Below are positions 49,905 through 59,488 of a stretch of 64,000 nucleotides of DNA, piece after piece; position 1 is the first letter of the stretch, and every line of letters begins with the position of its first letter. The stretch covers positions 806,001-870,000 of the forward strand of contig NZ_JAFCKJ010000002.1 of the NCBI RefSeq assembly GCF_018130465.1, given 5' to 3'. Source of the stretch: Bradyrhizobium canariense (GTDB taxonomy: Bacteria; Pseudomonadota; Alphaproteobacteria; Rhizobiales; Xanthobacteraceae). Below the pieces are notes generated by a model, which had not been told where the DNA came from, ran no database searches, and saw only the letters and a list, made by a program, of their open reading frames with translations. A program made the translations under genes and the position numbers.

Positions 49905-52900
49905 ATGATCGAACGCATCGTAGAGTTCTCAGTCCGCCGAAGATGGCTCGTCGTGCTGATCGCCCTAGCCGCGGCTGCATCCGGCGTCTGGTCGCTGACG
50001 AAGCTTCCCATCGACGCCGTGCCCGACGTCACGAACGTACAGGTCCAGGTCAACGCCGTTGCGCCGGCCATGACGCCGGTCGAGATCGAGAAACAGGTCA
50101 CCGTCACGCTGGAGACGGCGCTCGCCGGCATACCCGGTCTGGAATCGACGCGCTCCTTCTCGCGCAACGGCTTCGCGCAGATCACCGCGGTCTTCGGCGA
50201 CCGTACCAACATCTACTTCGCGCGGCAGCTCGTATCCGAGCGTCTCAACGAAGCCAAGTCCAATTTGCCCCCCGGCGTCGACATCCGGATGGGACCGGTC
50301 TCGACGGGCCTCGGCGAGATCTATTGGTGGGCGGTGGAATACGAAAAACCCGGCGCCTCCGCACCGATCCGCGACGGGAAGCCCGGCTGGCAGACCGACG
50401 GGAGCTACCTCACTCCGGAAGGCGACGGGCTCACCGACGACTTCCAGCGCACCGTCTACCTCCGGACGGTGCAGGACTGGATCGTGCGTCCGCAGATGAA
50501 GACAGTGCCCGGCGTCGCCGGCGCGGACGCCATCGGCGGCTTCGTCAAGCAATACCAGGTGCAGCCCGATCCGGCGAAGCTCGTCGGCTACGGGTTGTCG
50601 TTGAAACAGGTGGTCGAGGCGATCGAGGCCAACAATGCGAGCCGCGGCGCGAACTACATCGAGCAGAACGGCGAAGGGTACGTGGTACGCGCCGCCGGTC
50701 GCGTCGAGAACCTCGGAGACATCGAGAGCATCGTCGTCGCGACGCGTGGCGGCGTGCCGGTCCGCATCAGAGACGTGGCCGAAGTAGCGATCGGGAAGGA
50801 ACTCCGGACCGGAAGTGCGAGCGTCGACGGACGCGAGGTCGTGCTTGGAACCGCGCTAATGCTGATCGGCGGCAACAGCAGGACGGTAGCGGCCGCGGCG
50901 GACACCAAGATCAAGGAGATCGGCAGAACGCTACCGCCGGGAATCTACGCCCACACGGTCCTCAACCGTACCCAACTGGTCGACGCCACCATACAGACGG
51001 TCGCGAAGAATCTCGCCGAAGGCGCCCTTTTGGTGGTCGCCGTGCTCTTCGTCCTGCTCGGAAACTTCCGCGCCGCCCTCGTCACCGCCCTCGTCATCCC
51101 GGTCACGATGCTCGTCACGGCGAGCGGGATGCTACAGGGGCGGATCAGCGCGAACCTCATGAGCCTCGGTGCGCTCGACTTCGGCCTCATCGTCGATGGC
51201 GCCGTCATCATCGCGGAGAACAGTCTCCGGCACTTGGCGGAACGCCAGCGCGAGTTCGGTCGCCCCCTGTCACTGCAGGAGCGTCTGGACACCGTGACGG
51301 CGTCCACCGTCGAGATGATCCGCCCCTCCGTATTCGGCCAGATCATCATCATTCTGGTCTACACCCCCCTGCTGGCCTTCTCCGGCGTCGAGGGCAAGAC
51401 TTTCGAACCCATGGCGCTCACCGTGATGATCGCCCTTGCCGTCGCCGTCGTAGTGTCCCTGACGTTCGTCCCTGCGGCCATCGCCATCGCGATACGCGGG
51501 CGCGTCAGCGAGCGCGAGAACGTCATCGTCAGGACCCTGAAGCGCTGGTACGCCCCGCTCCTCGCGGGCTCGATCGCGAGACCCCTTCCCGTCGTCACCG
51601 CGGCCGGCCTTCTCTTCATCGGCGCAGCGCTCCTGTTCACGCGTCTGGGCCAGGAATTCACCCCGACCCTCGACGAGAAGAACATCGTCATGGAGGTGAA
51701 GCGCGTGCCGTCGACCGCGCTCGCGCAGTCGCAGAAGATGCAGCTTCTCATCGAGCGTCAGATCAGCACGCTCGACGAGGTCTCGTTCGTCTTCTCGCGC
51801 ACCGGCACGCCCGATCTCGCCGCCGACCCGATGCCGCCGTCGGCATCCGACACCTACATCATCGTCAAGCCGCAGGACGAATGGCCCGATCCTGCGATGA
51901 CGAAGGAAGATCTGATCAAGAAGATCGAGGGGGTGACCGCAAAGCTTCCCGGCAACAAGATCGGCTTCTCGCAGCCGATCGAGATGCGGTTCAACGAGCT
52001 GATCGCCGGCGTGCGCGAGGATCTCGCCGTCAAGGTCTTCGGCGACGACTTCGAGCGGATGCAGAAGACCGCCGACCAGATTGCCGACGTCATCCGGAAG
52101 ATCGACGGCGCCGAGAGCGTGAAGACGGAGGAGACGACCGGTCTCCCGTTCCTCGACATCAATATCGACAAGGGGGAGATTGCGCGGCGGGGCCTGAGCC
52201 TGGCCGCGGTGCAGGACTTGATCGCCACCGCCATCGGAGGCACCGACGCCGGCCTCGTCTTCGAGGGCGACCGTCGCTTCAAGATCGTGGTGCGGCTCCC
52301 GGACGAACTGCGGGATAGCATCCCGGCGCTCGAGGAGTTGCCGGTCCCGCTCCCGCATGCGAACGCGAACGCGCCGGCGGCGTCCATCCCGCTCCGGGAC
52401 ATCGCCTCATTCGAGCAGACCGTCGGCTACAACCAGATCAGTCGCGAGAACGGCAAGCGCCGGGTGGTGGCGACGGCCGAGATCCGGGGCCGGGACATCG
52501 GCTCGTTGGTGACGGAGGCGCAGGCGAAGGTCGCCGAACAGGTGAAGCTGCCGCCGGGCAGCTATCTAGCCTGGGGCGGCCAGTTCGAGAACTTCGCGGT
52601 CGCGCGCCAGCGGCTCGTCTTCGTCGTGCCTGGCGTATTCGCACTGATCTTCATGCTGCTGTTGGGGGCGCTGGGCTCGGCACGGGACGCGGCGCTCGTC
52701 TTCAGTGCGGTTCCACTCGCGCTGACCGGCGGAATCGCTGCGCTATGGCTTCGCGGTATGCCCTTCTCGATCTCGGCAGCCGTCGGCTTCATCGCGCTGT
52801 CCGGCGTGGCCGTGCTGAATGGCCTGGTCATGCTGACGCAGATCCGGCGGCTGATCCTCGAGGGGGTAGATCCCAGAACGGCGATCCGCGAGGGGGCGCT

Positions 52901-53153
52901 GACCCGCTTTCGACCCGTCGCGATGACCGCGCTCGTCGCCTCGCTCGGATTCGTGCCGATGGCCTTGGCGACCGGCACGGGTGCCGAGGTGCAGAAGCCG
53001 CTGGCGACCGTCGTAATCGGCGGGCTCCTGACCGCGACCCTGCTCACGCTTGTCGTTTTGCCCGCCTTGTACGCCCGTTTCGCCGTTCCCGCCGCGGCGT
53101 ACAGGCGCAGCGGCTCGGTCGCGCCCCTCGTCCACGATCGAGCGGCGGAGTAG
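49905..53153 (+). CDS. czcA: Heavy-metal RND efflux pump (CzcA type)
   Basis: A 1082-residue HME-RND transporter with the usual twelve transmembrane helices and two large periplasmic loops. The TM4 proton-relay motif reads ALDFGLIVDGAVIIAEN, with both Asp and the Glu conserved. The loop sequence GTPDLAADPMPPSASDTYII and QPIEMRFNELIAGVREDLAV then KVFGDDFERM is CzcA-like rather than CusA-like; I do not see the Met clusters of CusA in the corresponding positions. Co/Zn/Cd export is likely. It starts 3 bp after the adaptor stop and is intact across its full length. Confidence 0.92.
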   Translation: MIERIVEFSVRRRWLVVLIALAAAASGVWSLTKLPIDAVPDVTNVQVQVNAVAPAMTPVEIEKQVTVTLETALAGIPGLESTRSFSRNGFAQITAVFGDRTNIYFARQLVSERLNEAKSNLPPGVDIRMGPVSTGLGEIYWWAVEYEKPGASAPIRDGKPGWQTDGSYLTPEGDGLTDDFQRTVYLRTVQDWIVRPQMKTVPGVAGADAIGGFVKQYQVQPDPAKLVGYGLSLKQVVEAIEANNASRGANYIEQNGEGYVVRAAGRVENLGDIESIVVATRGGVPVRIRDVAEVAIGKELRTGSASVDGREVVLGTALMLIGGNSRTVAAAADTKIKEIGRTLPPGIYAHTVLNRTQLVDATIQTVAKNLAEGALLVVAVLFVLLGNFRAALVTALVIPVTMLVTASGMLQGRISANLMSLGALDFGLIVDGAVIIAENSLRHLAERQREFGRPLSLQERLDTVTASTVEMIRPSVFGQIIIILVYTPLLAFSGVEGKTFEPMALTVMIALAVAVVVSLTFVPAAIAIAIRGRVSERENVIVRTLKRWYAPLLAGSIARPLPVVTAAGLLFIGAALLFTRLGQEFTPTLDEKNIVMEVKRVPSTALAQSQKMQLLIERQISTLDEVSFVFSRTGTPDLAADPMPPSASDTYIIVKPQDEWPDPAMTKEDLIKKIEGVTAKLPGNKIGFSQPIEMRFNELIAGVREDLAVKVFGDDFERMQKTADQIADVIRKIDGAESVKTEETTGLPFLDINIDKGEIARRGLSLAAVQDLIATAIGGTDAGLVFEGDRRFKIVVRLPDELRDSIPALEELPVPLPHANANAPAASIPLRDIASFEQTVGYNQISRENGKRRVVATAEIRGRDIGSLVTEAQAKVAEQVKLPPGSYLAWGGQFENFAVARQRLVFVVPGVFALIFMLLLGALGSARDAALVFSAVPLALTGGIAALWLRGMPFSISAAVGFIALSGVAVLNGLVMLTQIRRLILEGVDPRTAIREGALTRFRPVAMTALVASLGFVPMALATGTGAEVQKPLATVVIGGLLTATLLTLVVLPALYARFAVPAAAYRRSGSVAPLVHDRAAE

Positions 53154-53159
53154 CGGCTC

Positions 53160-54479
53160 ATGCTGTCAGTCCTTGCCAACCGCACCTACCGTCATCTGTT
53201 CGCCGCTCAGGTCATCGCGTTGATCGGGACGGGACTGATGACCGTAGCACTGGGATTGCTGGCGTTCCGCATCGCCGGCGCGAACGCGGGGGCGGTGCTG
53301 GGGACGGCACTCGCCATCAAGATGGTCGCCTACGTGCTCGTCGCGCCGATCGTAGGCGGTCTCGCAGGCCGCTTGCCGCGGCGAACTTTCCTGGTGGCGA
53401 TGGACCTGACCCGTGCCGCGGTTGCCATTGCGCTGCCCTTCATCGACCAGGTCTGGGAGGTCTACGTCCTCATTTTCCTGCTGCAGTCCGCCTCTGCCGC
53501 CTTCACTCCGACATTTCAGGCGACCATCCCGGACGTGCTTCCGGAGGAGCGCGACTACACGCGGGCGCTGTCTCTGTCCCGCCTGGCCTATGACATGGAA
53601 AGTCTTCTGAGCCCGACGCTGGCTGCCGCGTTGCTGACCCTGGTCACCTTCAACTGGCTCTTCTTCGGAACCGTAGTAGGCTTCTTCAGCTCGGCGGCGC
53701 TGGTGGTCTCGGTCACGATTCCGCAGCCGTCCGCGGCCCGTCCGCATCGCGGCTTCTACGACGACACGACCCGCGGCCTGCGCATCTATCTGGCGACGCC
53801 CCGCTTGCGTGGCTTACTGGCGCTCAACCTCACCGTGGCCGCAGCGGGATCGATGGTGTTCGTCAATACGGTGGTCCTGGTGAAGGGCGCGCTGGGCGGA
53901 ACTGACGGCGACGTCGCGGTCGCACTCGCCTGCTTCGGCGGCGGCTCGATGGCGGCAGCACTGCTGCTGCCTCGCCTGCTCGATCGGCTACCCGACCGAA
54001 GGATCATGCTCTCGTCGGCGGGAATGCTGGCTGCAGTGCTGGTCGTCTTCGGATCGATCATCACGATATCCGGAGGCAACGGAGGCGTCGGGTACGCGCT
54101 TCTGCCGACGTGGGCACTATTGGGGATCGGATACTCGGCCGTCATGACACCGTCCGGGCGCCTGCTGCGCCGGTCGGCCGGCGCTGCGGACCGGCCGGCC
54201 GTGTTCGCCGCTCAGTTTGCGCTGTCGCACCTGTGCTGGCTGCTGACCTATCCCCTTGCTGGATGGCTTGGCTCGTCCGCCGGAATCGCGCCGACCGCTT
54301 TGGTGCTCGCAGCCGTGACATTGACCGGGGTCGTGCTGGCATTCTGTTTTTGGCCGGTCGTCGAGGCAGACCTAGTCTCTCACCAACATCCCGAACTACC
54401 GCCCGATCACCCGCATTTGCGCGGGCAGTCACCGGATCACGCGCATGCTTATGTGCTCGACGACCTGCATCCTCGGTAG
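53160..54479 (+). CDS. MFS exporter with His-rich C-terminus (NreB-like)
   Basis: A 439-residue major facilitator with about 12 transmembrane helices (first at 13-33: FAAQVIALIGTGLMTVALGL). The acidic/His-rich cytoplasmic end, HQHPELPPDHPHLRGQSPDH with AHAYVLDDLHPR, contains many His residues, like the tails of Ni(II)/Co(II) exporters NreB and NrsD. It is 6 bp after the pump gene and completes the operon. Probable role: cytoplasmic efflux of Ni or Co feeding the periplasmic RND system. Confidence 0.85.
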   Translation: MLSVLANRTYRHLFAAQVIALIGTGLMTVALGLLAFRIAGANAGAVLGTALAIKMVAYVLVAPIVGGLAGRLPRRTFLVAMDLTRAAVAIALPFIDQVWEVYVLIFLLQSASAAFTPTFQATIPDVLPEERDYTRALSLSRLAYDMESLLSPTLAAALLTLVTFNWLFFGTVVGFFSSAALVVSVTIPQPSAARPHRGFYDDTTRGLRIYLATPRLRGLLALNLTVAAAGSMVFVNTVVLVKGALGGTDGDVAVALACFGGGSMAAALLLPRLLDRLPDRRIMLSSAGMLAAVLVVFGSIITISGGNGGVGYALLPTWALLGIGYSAVMTPSGRLLRRSAGAADRPAVFAAQFALSHLCWLLTYPLAGWLGSSAGIAPTALVLAAVTLTGVVLAFCFWPVVEADLVSHQHPELPPDHPHLRGQSPDHAHAYVLDDLHPR

Positions 54480-54580
54480 CCTTAGGACCCGCGCAGCCGC
54501 CTCTATCAGCATTGGCAGCAACCGGGAAGCCTGGACCTCTTCGTTCATCCTTCTTGCTCCCCAGGCGCCAGAATGGTGGC

Positions 54581-57292
54581 TCAAACCGTGAGGGGAACGT
54601 TGGAACGGATGCGGACATTTGCGAAGGCTACGCTGCCGGTATGTACCTGCAGGCCGATGAAGCCCGAATCCGGATCCTCGCTCCTCATGCGTCCGCGAAA
54701 GCGCTCGTTGGGGTCGGCAGGGTCAGCCGTGAACTTCGTCGACGGCTGACCGTTGAGCAACACCTCATACGTGCGACCGGTCACGGTGATGTCGAAGCTG
54801 TGCCAGGTACCGGCCCCAAGCCTCTGCCCGTTCATATAGTTTTGCTGCCCTGGCGAGGTGCCGATCGTCTTGACCTTGTAAATCGCTCCCGTGCGGTTGA
54901 AGAGGAAGCCGTCGAGTTCGCCTTTCCGCGTGTCGCCCCGCGCTTCCTCGTCAATCTGAACCTCGTAACCCGTGTCGACCGCCACGGTCGCGAGATTGCC
55001 GGGTACGTCGGGCCCGGGTGTGCCCGGCAACTCGGGCAATTTCGGATTGCGGAAGCGCAGGAAAACCCCGGAATTGTCGTTGCTGTTGCCCCGGGGGTGC
55101 GGGAGGCAGAAGTCCAGCCGCAGGGTGAAATCGTCGAACTGCTCGGCCGCATAATAAAGTAACCCGATGCCGTTCGAGTCGGGCTGTGCGACCAGGGCGC
55201 GCCGGACAAGGGCGAAGTTGCCGCCTCCCACCCGATTCCATTTGGCGAATAGATCAGCGGCCTTCTCCGAGCCGTCGAACAGATAACGGAAACCGGCTTC
55301 GGCGACGGCGGCCGGTGGCGGCGGCAGCAAGTGATCGCCAAGGCGTCGCGCGAGAGCGATGCCGGTCAGCATCGGATTCGGTGAACCGATCGTCGGAAAC
55401 AGCGCCGGGCCGACCACATAGGCGTTCTTGATTGAGTGGAAGCGGCAATTTGCGTCGGTCACGGAGGTGGTCGGGTCGTCCCCCATGCGCAACGTGCCCG
55501 CTTCGTGGTGCGTCGAGCCGAGCGGATCGCGCCGGCCGTTCGGGTGCTGATCGCGCCCAACGTGAGGAATGGCCGCCGCAACGCTCGTCGCATCCGCGCC
55601 GAGCTGCACGTCCGCACCCGTGACGGGATGCAGGAAGTCTATCTTGTGGCCGTTGGCAAAGACAACCGCGAGCTCGTCGGAGGCCTTGTCCATGGCCTCC
55701 CAGAGCTGCATGTCCTTCGGGTTCGGCTGCAGGTTCACGAAGGCCTTGCGCTCGCCGAAGTCGACCTGACTGGGGTCGAGATCGAGCGTGACGTTGCTTG
55801 CGGAGTTGTTCGGCTGCATCTCGCCGATGCCTCGGATCGTCACGATGACATGCGAATCGGTGGCGTTCAGGTGCTGCTGGACCGTGTCGATATCGGGGAC
55901 CTTCTGAAACAGCTCCGCCTCCGAATTGGATCCCGCATTGCCAAGGCCCGACGCGGTGATCTGGAAATGGAAGTGACCGAAAGTGCCGTCTGGGTTGTTG
56001 TCCGCTCCTAGGAACGGATGCCGACCCTTGAGCAGCAGCGCAGATGTCTGCAGCGCTTTCACGCTTGGGGAAATGGCACTGAATGCCTCGCGTGGCACAC
56101 GCAACGTGACGTTGGATCGTAAGTGAGCCATGAGATTGGTGCCGATCCGACCGTCGGCTCCGAAGGATGAGAGGGCAAGGCGCGTGCTCTCGATGGTGCC
56201 GAGGGCCACGATCACCTTCGCATCGGGCGAGAGCGGAATGCGTCCGCGCTCGGTGACTACGCCGTCGACGCGCGTCCCATCCGGATCGTTGGCGAGTGTC
56301 AGTCGCGACACGTGGCAACGCGGCACGACCATCAAGCGCTTGCGCACGTCGTCACCGGGCGCTTCGCTGAAGGCGCCCCGCGCCGCCTTGATCAGCAGCG
56401 GCACCGCACTGAATTTGTTCAGAGGAAAGAAGCCCGCGTGTTCGGGCCGGGCCTGGACGGCGAGCGGCGCCTCGAGCTTGAGCTTGTTGCGCATCTCGGC
56501 CTCGAGTTGCTGGCTCTGGGCCGGATCGGGGGGCGGATTGGGGGGCGCCAGTCCCAGAAGGCCGGCGAGATCATCGACCGTGGTCGGCGCGTCGAGGATT
56601 TCTACCGGAGGGGCCTCCGGCAGAGTGGCGAGGTCGACCGCGCCGGAAATCCGATTGGCGGTGATCGCGCTGTAGAGCTGCTCGCGCATCCCATGGTGCA
56701 GCTCGCCGAAGATGTAGTCGTTCGTCGCCGTGACGCCGATCTGCTGTCCGGATTGGCGGAAGTAGCCGTTGTCGCCGTTCGACAGCTTTTTCGCGTTGAG
56801 ATCGTCGAGCACCGCCTGCGGCCAATCGGTGCGGGTCTCCGTATCGAGCAGCCGCGGAGACCACCCGCCCCACCAGATCGAGCGACCGCCGACGCAATAG
56901 GCCAGTCCGGACGCCGCATAGCCGAGCACGGGAGCGGCGTTCCACGACAGTCCCCAAACCTCCCGACCGAGATTGATCGACGGGAGGTTCTGCATGTGCT
57001 CGGCAAGCAGAACCGGTCCAGCTTCGAGGACAAGGATGCGTTCGGATCGACCGGTGCTCCGGAACCACAGATGCTCGGCGACGGCAGAGCCGAACGTGCC
57101 TCCGCCGATCACAACGAAATCGAACGGCCGCATGTCACCGCGGCCCGGCAAGGCATTACCGTTGATGTCCCGGGCGTTGGCGCGATAGGCCGGATCGGAA
57201 TTGGCGAGTGCTTCGTCGAACGTGTTGCAGACGTACCGCCCCAGCACGTCGAGAGCGAAGTCCGTGGTTTGCGAGGACGAGCCGATACTCAT
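54581..57292 (-). CDS. GMC oxidoreductase fused to a DUF1080 (3-keto-glycoside cleaving) domain
   Basis: A 903-residue protein, start ATG 57292 with GGAG upstream. The GMC part occupies about 1-670: FAD motif FVVIGGGTFGSAVAEHL (about 58-75), SIWWGGWSPR, and active-site H and N in HHEAGTLRMGDDPTTSVTDA and GSPNPMLTGIALARRLGDHL. The C-terminal ~215 residues are a DUF1080 jelly-roll: LFDGSEKAADLFAKWNRVGG, NSGVFLRFR, YEVQIDEEA, TGAIYKVKTI, GLQVHTGSVAFANVRI. GMC enzymes oxidise sugars, sometimes at C3, and DUF1080 proteins cleave 3-keto-glycosides. I infer a self-contained oxidise-then-cleave enzyme. No signal peptide is evident. Confidence 0.85.
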   Translation of the reverse strand: MSIGSSSQTTDFALDVLGRYVCNTFDEALANSDPAYRANARDINGNALPGRGDMRPFDFVVIGGGTFGSAVAEHLWFRSTGRSERILVLEAGPVLLAEHMQNLPSINLGREVWGLSWNAAPVLGYAASGLAYCVGGRSIWWGGWSPRLLDTETRTDWPQAVLDDLNAKKLSNGDNGYFRQSGQQIGVTATNDYIFGELHHGMREQLYSAITANRISGAVDLATLPEAPPVEILDAPTTVDDLAGLLGLAPPNPPPDPAQSQQLEAEMRNKLKLEAPLAVQARPEHAGFFPLNKFSAVPLLIKAARGAFSEAPGDDVRKRLMVVPRCHVSRLTLANDPDGTRVDGVVTERGRIPLSPDAKVIVALGTIESTRLALSSFGADGRIGTNLMAHLRSNVTLRVPREAFSAISPSVKALQTSALLLKGRHPFLGADNNPDGTFGHFHFQITASGLGNAGSNSEAELFQKVPDIDTVQQHLNATDSHVIVTIRGIGEMQPNNSASNVTLDLDPSQVDFGERKAFVNLQPNPKDMQLWEAMDKASDELAVVFANGHKIDFLHPVTGADVQLGADATSVAAAIPHVGRDQHPNGRRDPLGSTHHEAGTLRMGDDPTTSVTDANCRFHSIKNAYVVGPALFPTIGSPNPMLTGIALARRLGDHLLPPPPAAVAEAGFRYLFDGSEKAADLFAKWNRVGGGNFALVRRALVAQPDSNGIGLLYYAAEQFDDFTLRLDFCLPHPRGNSNDNSGVFLRFRNPKLPELPGTPGPDVPGNLATVAVDTGYEVQIDEEARGDTRKGELDGFLFNRTGAIYKVKTIGTSPGQQNYMNGQRLGAGTWHSFDITVTGRTYEVLLNGQPSTKFTADPADPNERFRGRMRSEDPDSGFIGLQVHTGSVAFANVRIRSNVPLTV

Positions 57293-57678
57293 GGAGGACT
57301 CCAATCCTGGGCTTCGCGCTCACGTCGGACCGACGCCGAAGCCCTTACCGCTTATAGATCCGCAGCGACGTTCCTGACGTGAATTACTTCACACGGATGA
57401 TCAAAGGTTGTTTCGGCCGCGAAGTGCCTGAGGGCACCGGAGATGTAGGCCGTCTTCCCGGCATTCTACCGCTGGCGGGCAACGAACGGACATTTGCCGG
57501 CGACGCAAATGGTGCGCGCGTCCGTGCAACACGTACGAACATGTTCGAGAAGCTTCACATCGGCAGCGATATTGACCATTCCGGCTGTGGCATTGCGGGG
57601 ACAAAACCAGCGCTGATTTCCGAACAATGCTGATGACAGCGAGTTGGTGCACTGATCTAACGACGAAGGGAGATACCT
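57293..57678. promoter_or_regulatory. Divergent promoter region with a palindrome
   Basis: The gap between the GMC-DUF1080 gene (minus) and the secreted gene at 57679 (plus). It holds a perfect 12-bp palindrome CGAACATGTTCG at 57536-57547, a plausible repressor site, and no coding frame. The palindrome is about 250 bp from one start and 130 bp from the other. Confidence 0.45.
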
Positions 57679-57969
57679 ATGAGCAAATCCAGATCGCTCG
57701 CACTCTCGTCCACTCTCGCACTAGCTCTCGCATTCGCCGGAACCTGTGCGCAAGCCCAGTCCACCCAGGTACAACCTTCCCAGACGCCGCAGCAGTCCGA
57801 GCAGTCCCGTCAACAGGATCGCAGTCGCGCAGAGGACGTCAAGATCGGGCGCGACTGGAAAGCCGAGGGCGGCGAGAGCGACCATGCCAACCAGGCAACA
57901 TCGGACGACAGCCATCAGACCGTCGGCCGCGATTGGCGTGCACACCCCGAGGACCAGGACCGCAAGTAG
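57679..57969 (+). CDS. Small secreted protein with two GRDW repeats
   Basis: A 96-residue protein: signal peptide MSKSRSLALSSTLALALAFA with cleavage near CAQA-QSTQ, then a Gln/Ser-rich linker and two similar segments, VKIGRDWKAEGGESDHANQA and TVGRDWRAHPEDQDRK. The mature part is polar and likely disordered apart from the repeats. The start follows GAAGGGAGATACC. Its stop abuts, with no spacer, the stop of the convergent gene at 57970. No family known to me. Confidence 0.7.
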   Translation: MSKSRSLALSSTLALALAFAGTCAQAQSTQVQPSQTPQQSEQSRQQDRSRAEDVKIGRDWKAEGGESDHANQATSDDSHQTVGRDWRAHPEDQDRK

Positions 57970-58782
57970 CTATCGAGGCGGAACTGGCGACGCCTGACGC
58001 GCGGCGTGACCTTCGAAGAAGGAAAGCGGAAAGCCGAAGGTCAGGCCCGCGCGAATCTCGTTCACCGGCTGCCTCCCGGTGAGCGCATGACGAACCGCGA
58101 CGTCGAAGCTCAGATCGTCTCGGACGCGGTAAATCAATCCGACCAAGCCGGAAAAAGTCTCCTCCTTTCCGAATTCATGCTCATAGAAGATCTCTGCGAC
58201 GGGCCGCAGTGTCCACGTTGCCGGTCCTTCGATGATGGCACCGAGGAAGAGGTCGCCGTGATGGTCGCGGGTCAGGGCCGTCTCGGCATTCAGATGGATG
58301 GTCCCCCAATCCCATCGCTGCGAGACGATCCCGGCCAGGCTTAGACCGACGCCGGAATCCCCAGTGCTGTCAGGTAACAGGACGCCAAATTCAGTCGCAA
58401 TGCTTGGGCCGGTCTTGTCCTGCAAGCTCCCGGGCACCACCACATGCTTGAGGAACGCTCCGGCTGCGGTCAGGCTGGTCGGTCCAGGTGGAGAAGGCGG
58501 CGTTTGTCCCTGACCCTCGAAGACGGCTTCCCAGTCTTCGCTCAAACCGTAGTTTATGACCCAAGCCGGCGCGATCAGGCTTGCTCCGCTCTCGTCACGC
58601 AGACGCCCGGCCGGTTGTAACTCGATTTCCATTTCCCCTTTCTTTGCGACGGCCGCATCGGTCCCGTCGAAGGGCCGATAGGCCGACGCTGGAGGAGACC
58701 ATGCCACCAATCCCAGCGCGACCATCAAGCTCGGCGCAAGCCGTCTTGGAAAGCTGCGAAAGCCTCGGCTCCATACGCGCAT
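57970..58782 (-). CDS. Outer-membrane beta-barrel-like protein
   Basis: A 270-residue exported protein. The signal peptide LAPSLMVALGLVAWSPPASA lies near residues 16-35. The mature part has alternating beta strands (MEIELQPAGRLRDESGASLI, WVINYGLSEDWEAVFEGQGQ, HGDLFLGAIIEGPATWTLRP, LTFGFPLSFFEG) typical of transporter- or porin-like barrels of the MetA-type/DUF3187-like group. It may let hydrophobic compounds through the outer membrane. It converges with the secreted gene at 57679. Confidence 0.72.
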   Translation of the reverse strand: MRVWSRGFRSFPRRLAPSLMVALGLVAWSPPASAYRPFDGTDAAVAKKGEMEIELQPAGRLRDESGASLIAPAWVINYGLSEDWEAVFEGQGQTPPSPPGPTSLTAAGAFLKHVVVPGSLQDKTGPSIATEFGVLLPDSTGDSGVGLSLAGIVSQRWDWGTIHLNAETALTRDHHGDLFLGAIIEGPATWTLRPVAEIFYEHEFGKEETFSGLVGLIYRVRDDLSFDVAVRHALTGRQPVNEIRAGLTFGFPLSFFEGHAARQASPVPPR

Positions 58783-58806
58783 GCATGGCCTCCCGCATTC
58801 TCGATC

Positions 58807-59300
58807 TCAAGGCATTGGCTTGAACACCCAGATGGCTGCCGGTCCGGCGGGGCCGGCACGCACCGCTACGAACAGGCGGTCCAACTCCGGCACAAAGAGC
58901 GACGTTCGCGCGCCCGTTGCCGTCGGCGGGCGAGCGATGCGTCGATAAACCGATCCATCGACTTCAAAGACGTCGACGTAGCCGGCGCCGCAACTCACGT
59001 AGACACGTTCACGTTTTGCATCGACGAAGAGATCATCGACGTCGCCGCAGGTGTCCGCAATCGCGATCGGCTTGCCGTCCGTCGAGAATACGACAAGTGC
59101 GGCGGGGCTGCGATACGCCAGAAGCACCCGGCTGCGGTCACGATCAATGGTCATCGCGAAATTGCCGCCCTTGTCCATCGGCCAGTTGGCGATCTGCTTC
59201 GCGGATGCGCCGTCCACCACCGCGACCGCGCGCGCATCGGGCAGGTTGACAAAGATGCGCCCGCTGCCGGGCTCAAGCTGGAAGCTCTCCGACAGCATCA
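58807..59300 (-). pseudogene. 5'-truncated beta-propeller (YVTN/YncE-type) gene
   Basis: The C-terminal ~160 residues are propeller-like: GSGRIFVNLPDARAVAVVDG, GNFAMTIDRDRSRVLLAYRS, KRERVYVSCGAGYVDVFEVD, ELDRLFVAVRAGPAGPAAIW. The reading frame upstream of about 59300 becomes the antisense of a TPR-regulator tail, so the 5' part and signal peptide are missing. The two fragments meet head to head, showing a deletion. Confidence 0.68.
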
Positions 59301-59309
59301 CCTGGGTGC

Positions 59310-59488
59310 AACTCGCCGCGTCGCTTGCCGCGCTCGGACGTATGGAAGAGGCGAAGGCCGCGGCAGCTTGCGTGCTGGAATTGCAGCCTGGCTTTCGCAT
59401 CAGCGGACAATTCGCCGGCGTGGATTGCGCGCCTGAATTGGCATCGAAACTAGCCAAAGCTCTCCGCGCATCTGGACTGCCAGAATGA
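59310..59488 (+). pseudogene. 3' fragment of a winged-helix/TPR regulator gene
   Basis: The frame ends LAASLAALGRMEEAKAAAAC, VLELQPGFRISGQFAGVDCA, PELASKLAKALRASGLPE-stop, the last TPR and the GLPE ending of the regulator family seen intact at 23684-25243. No DNA-binding or TolB-like part remains upstream; the sequence instead belongs to the propeller relic on the other strand. Confidence 0.68.

Noticed and set aside
49943-52318. 791-codon frame overlapping the RND pump
   Set aside because: Shadow of the pump gene in another frame; composition dominated by Arg, Gly and His as usual for GC-rich shadows.
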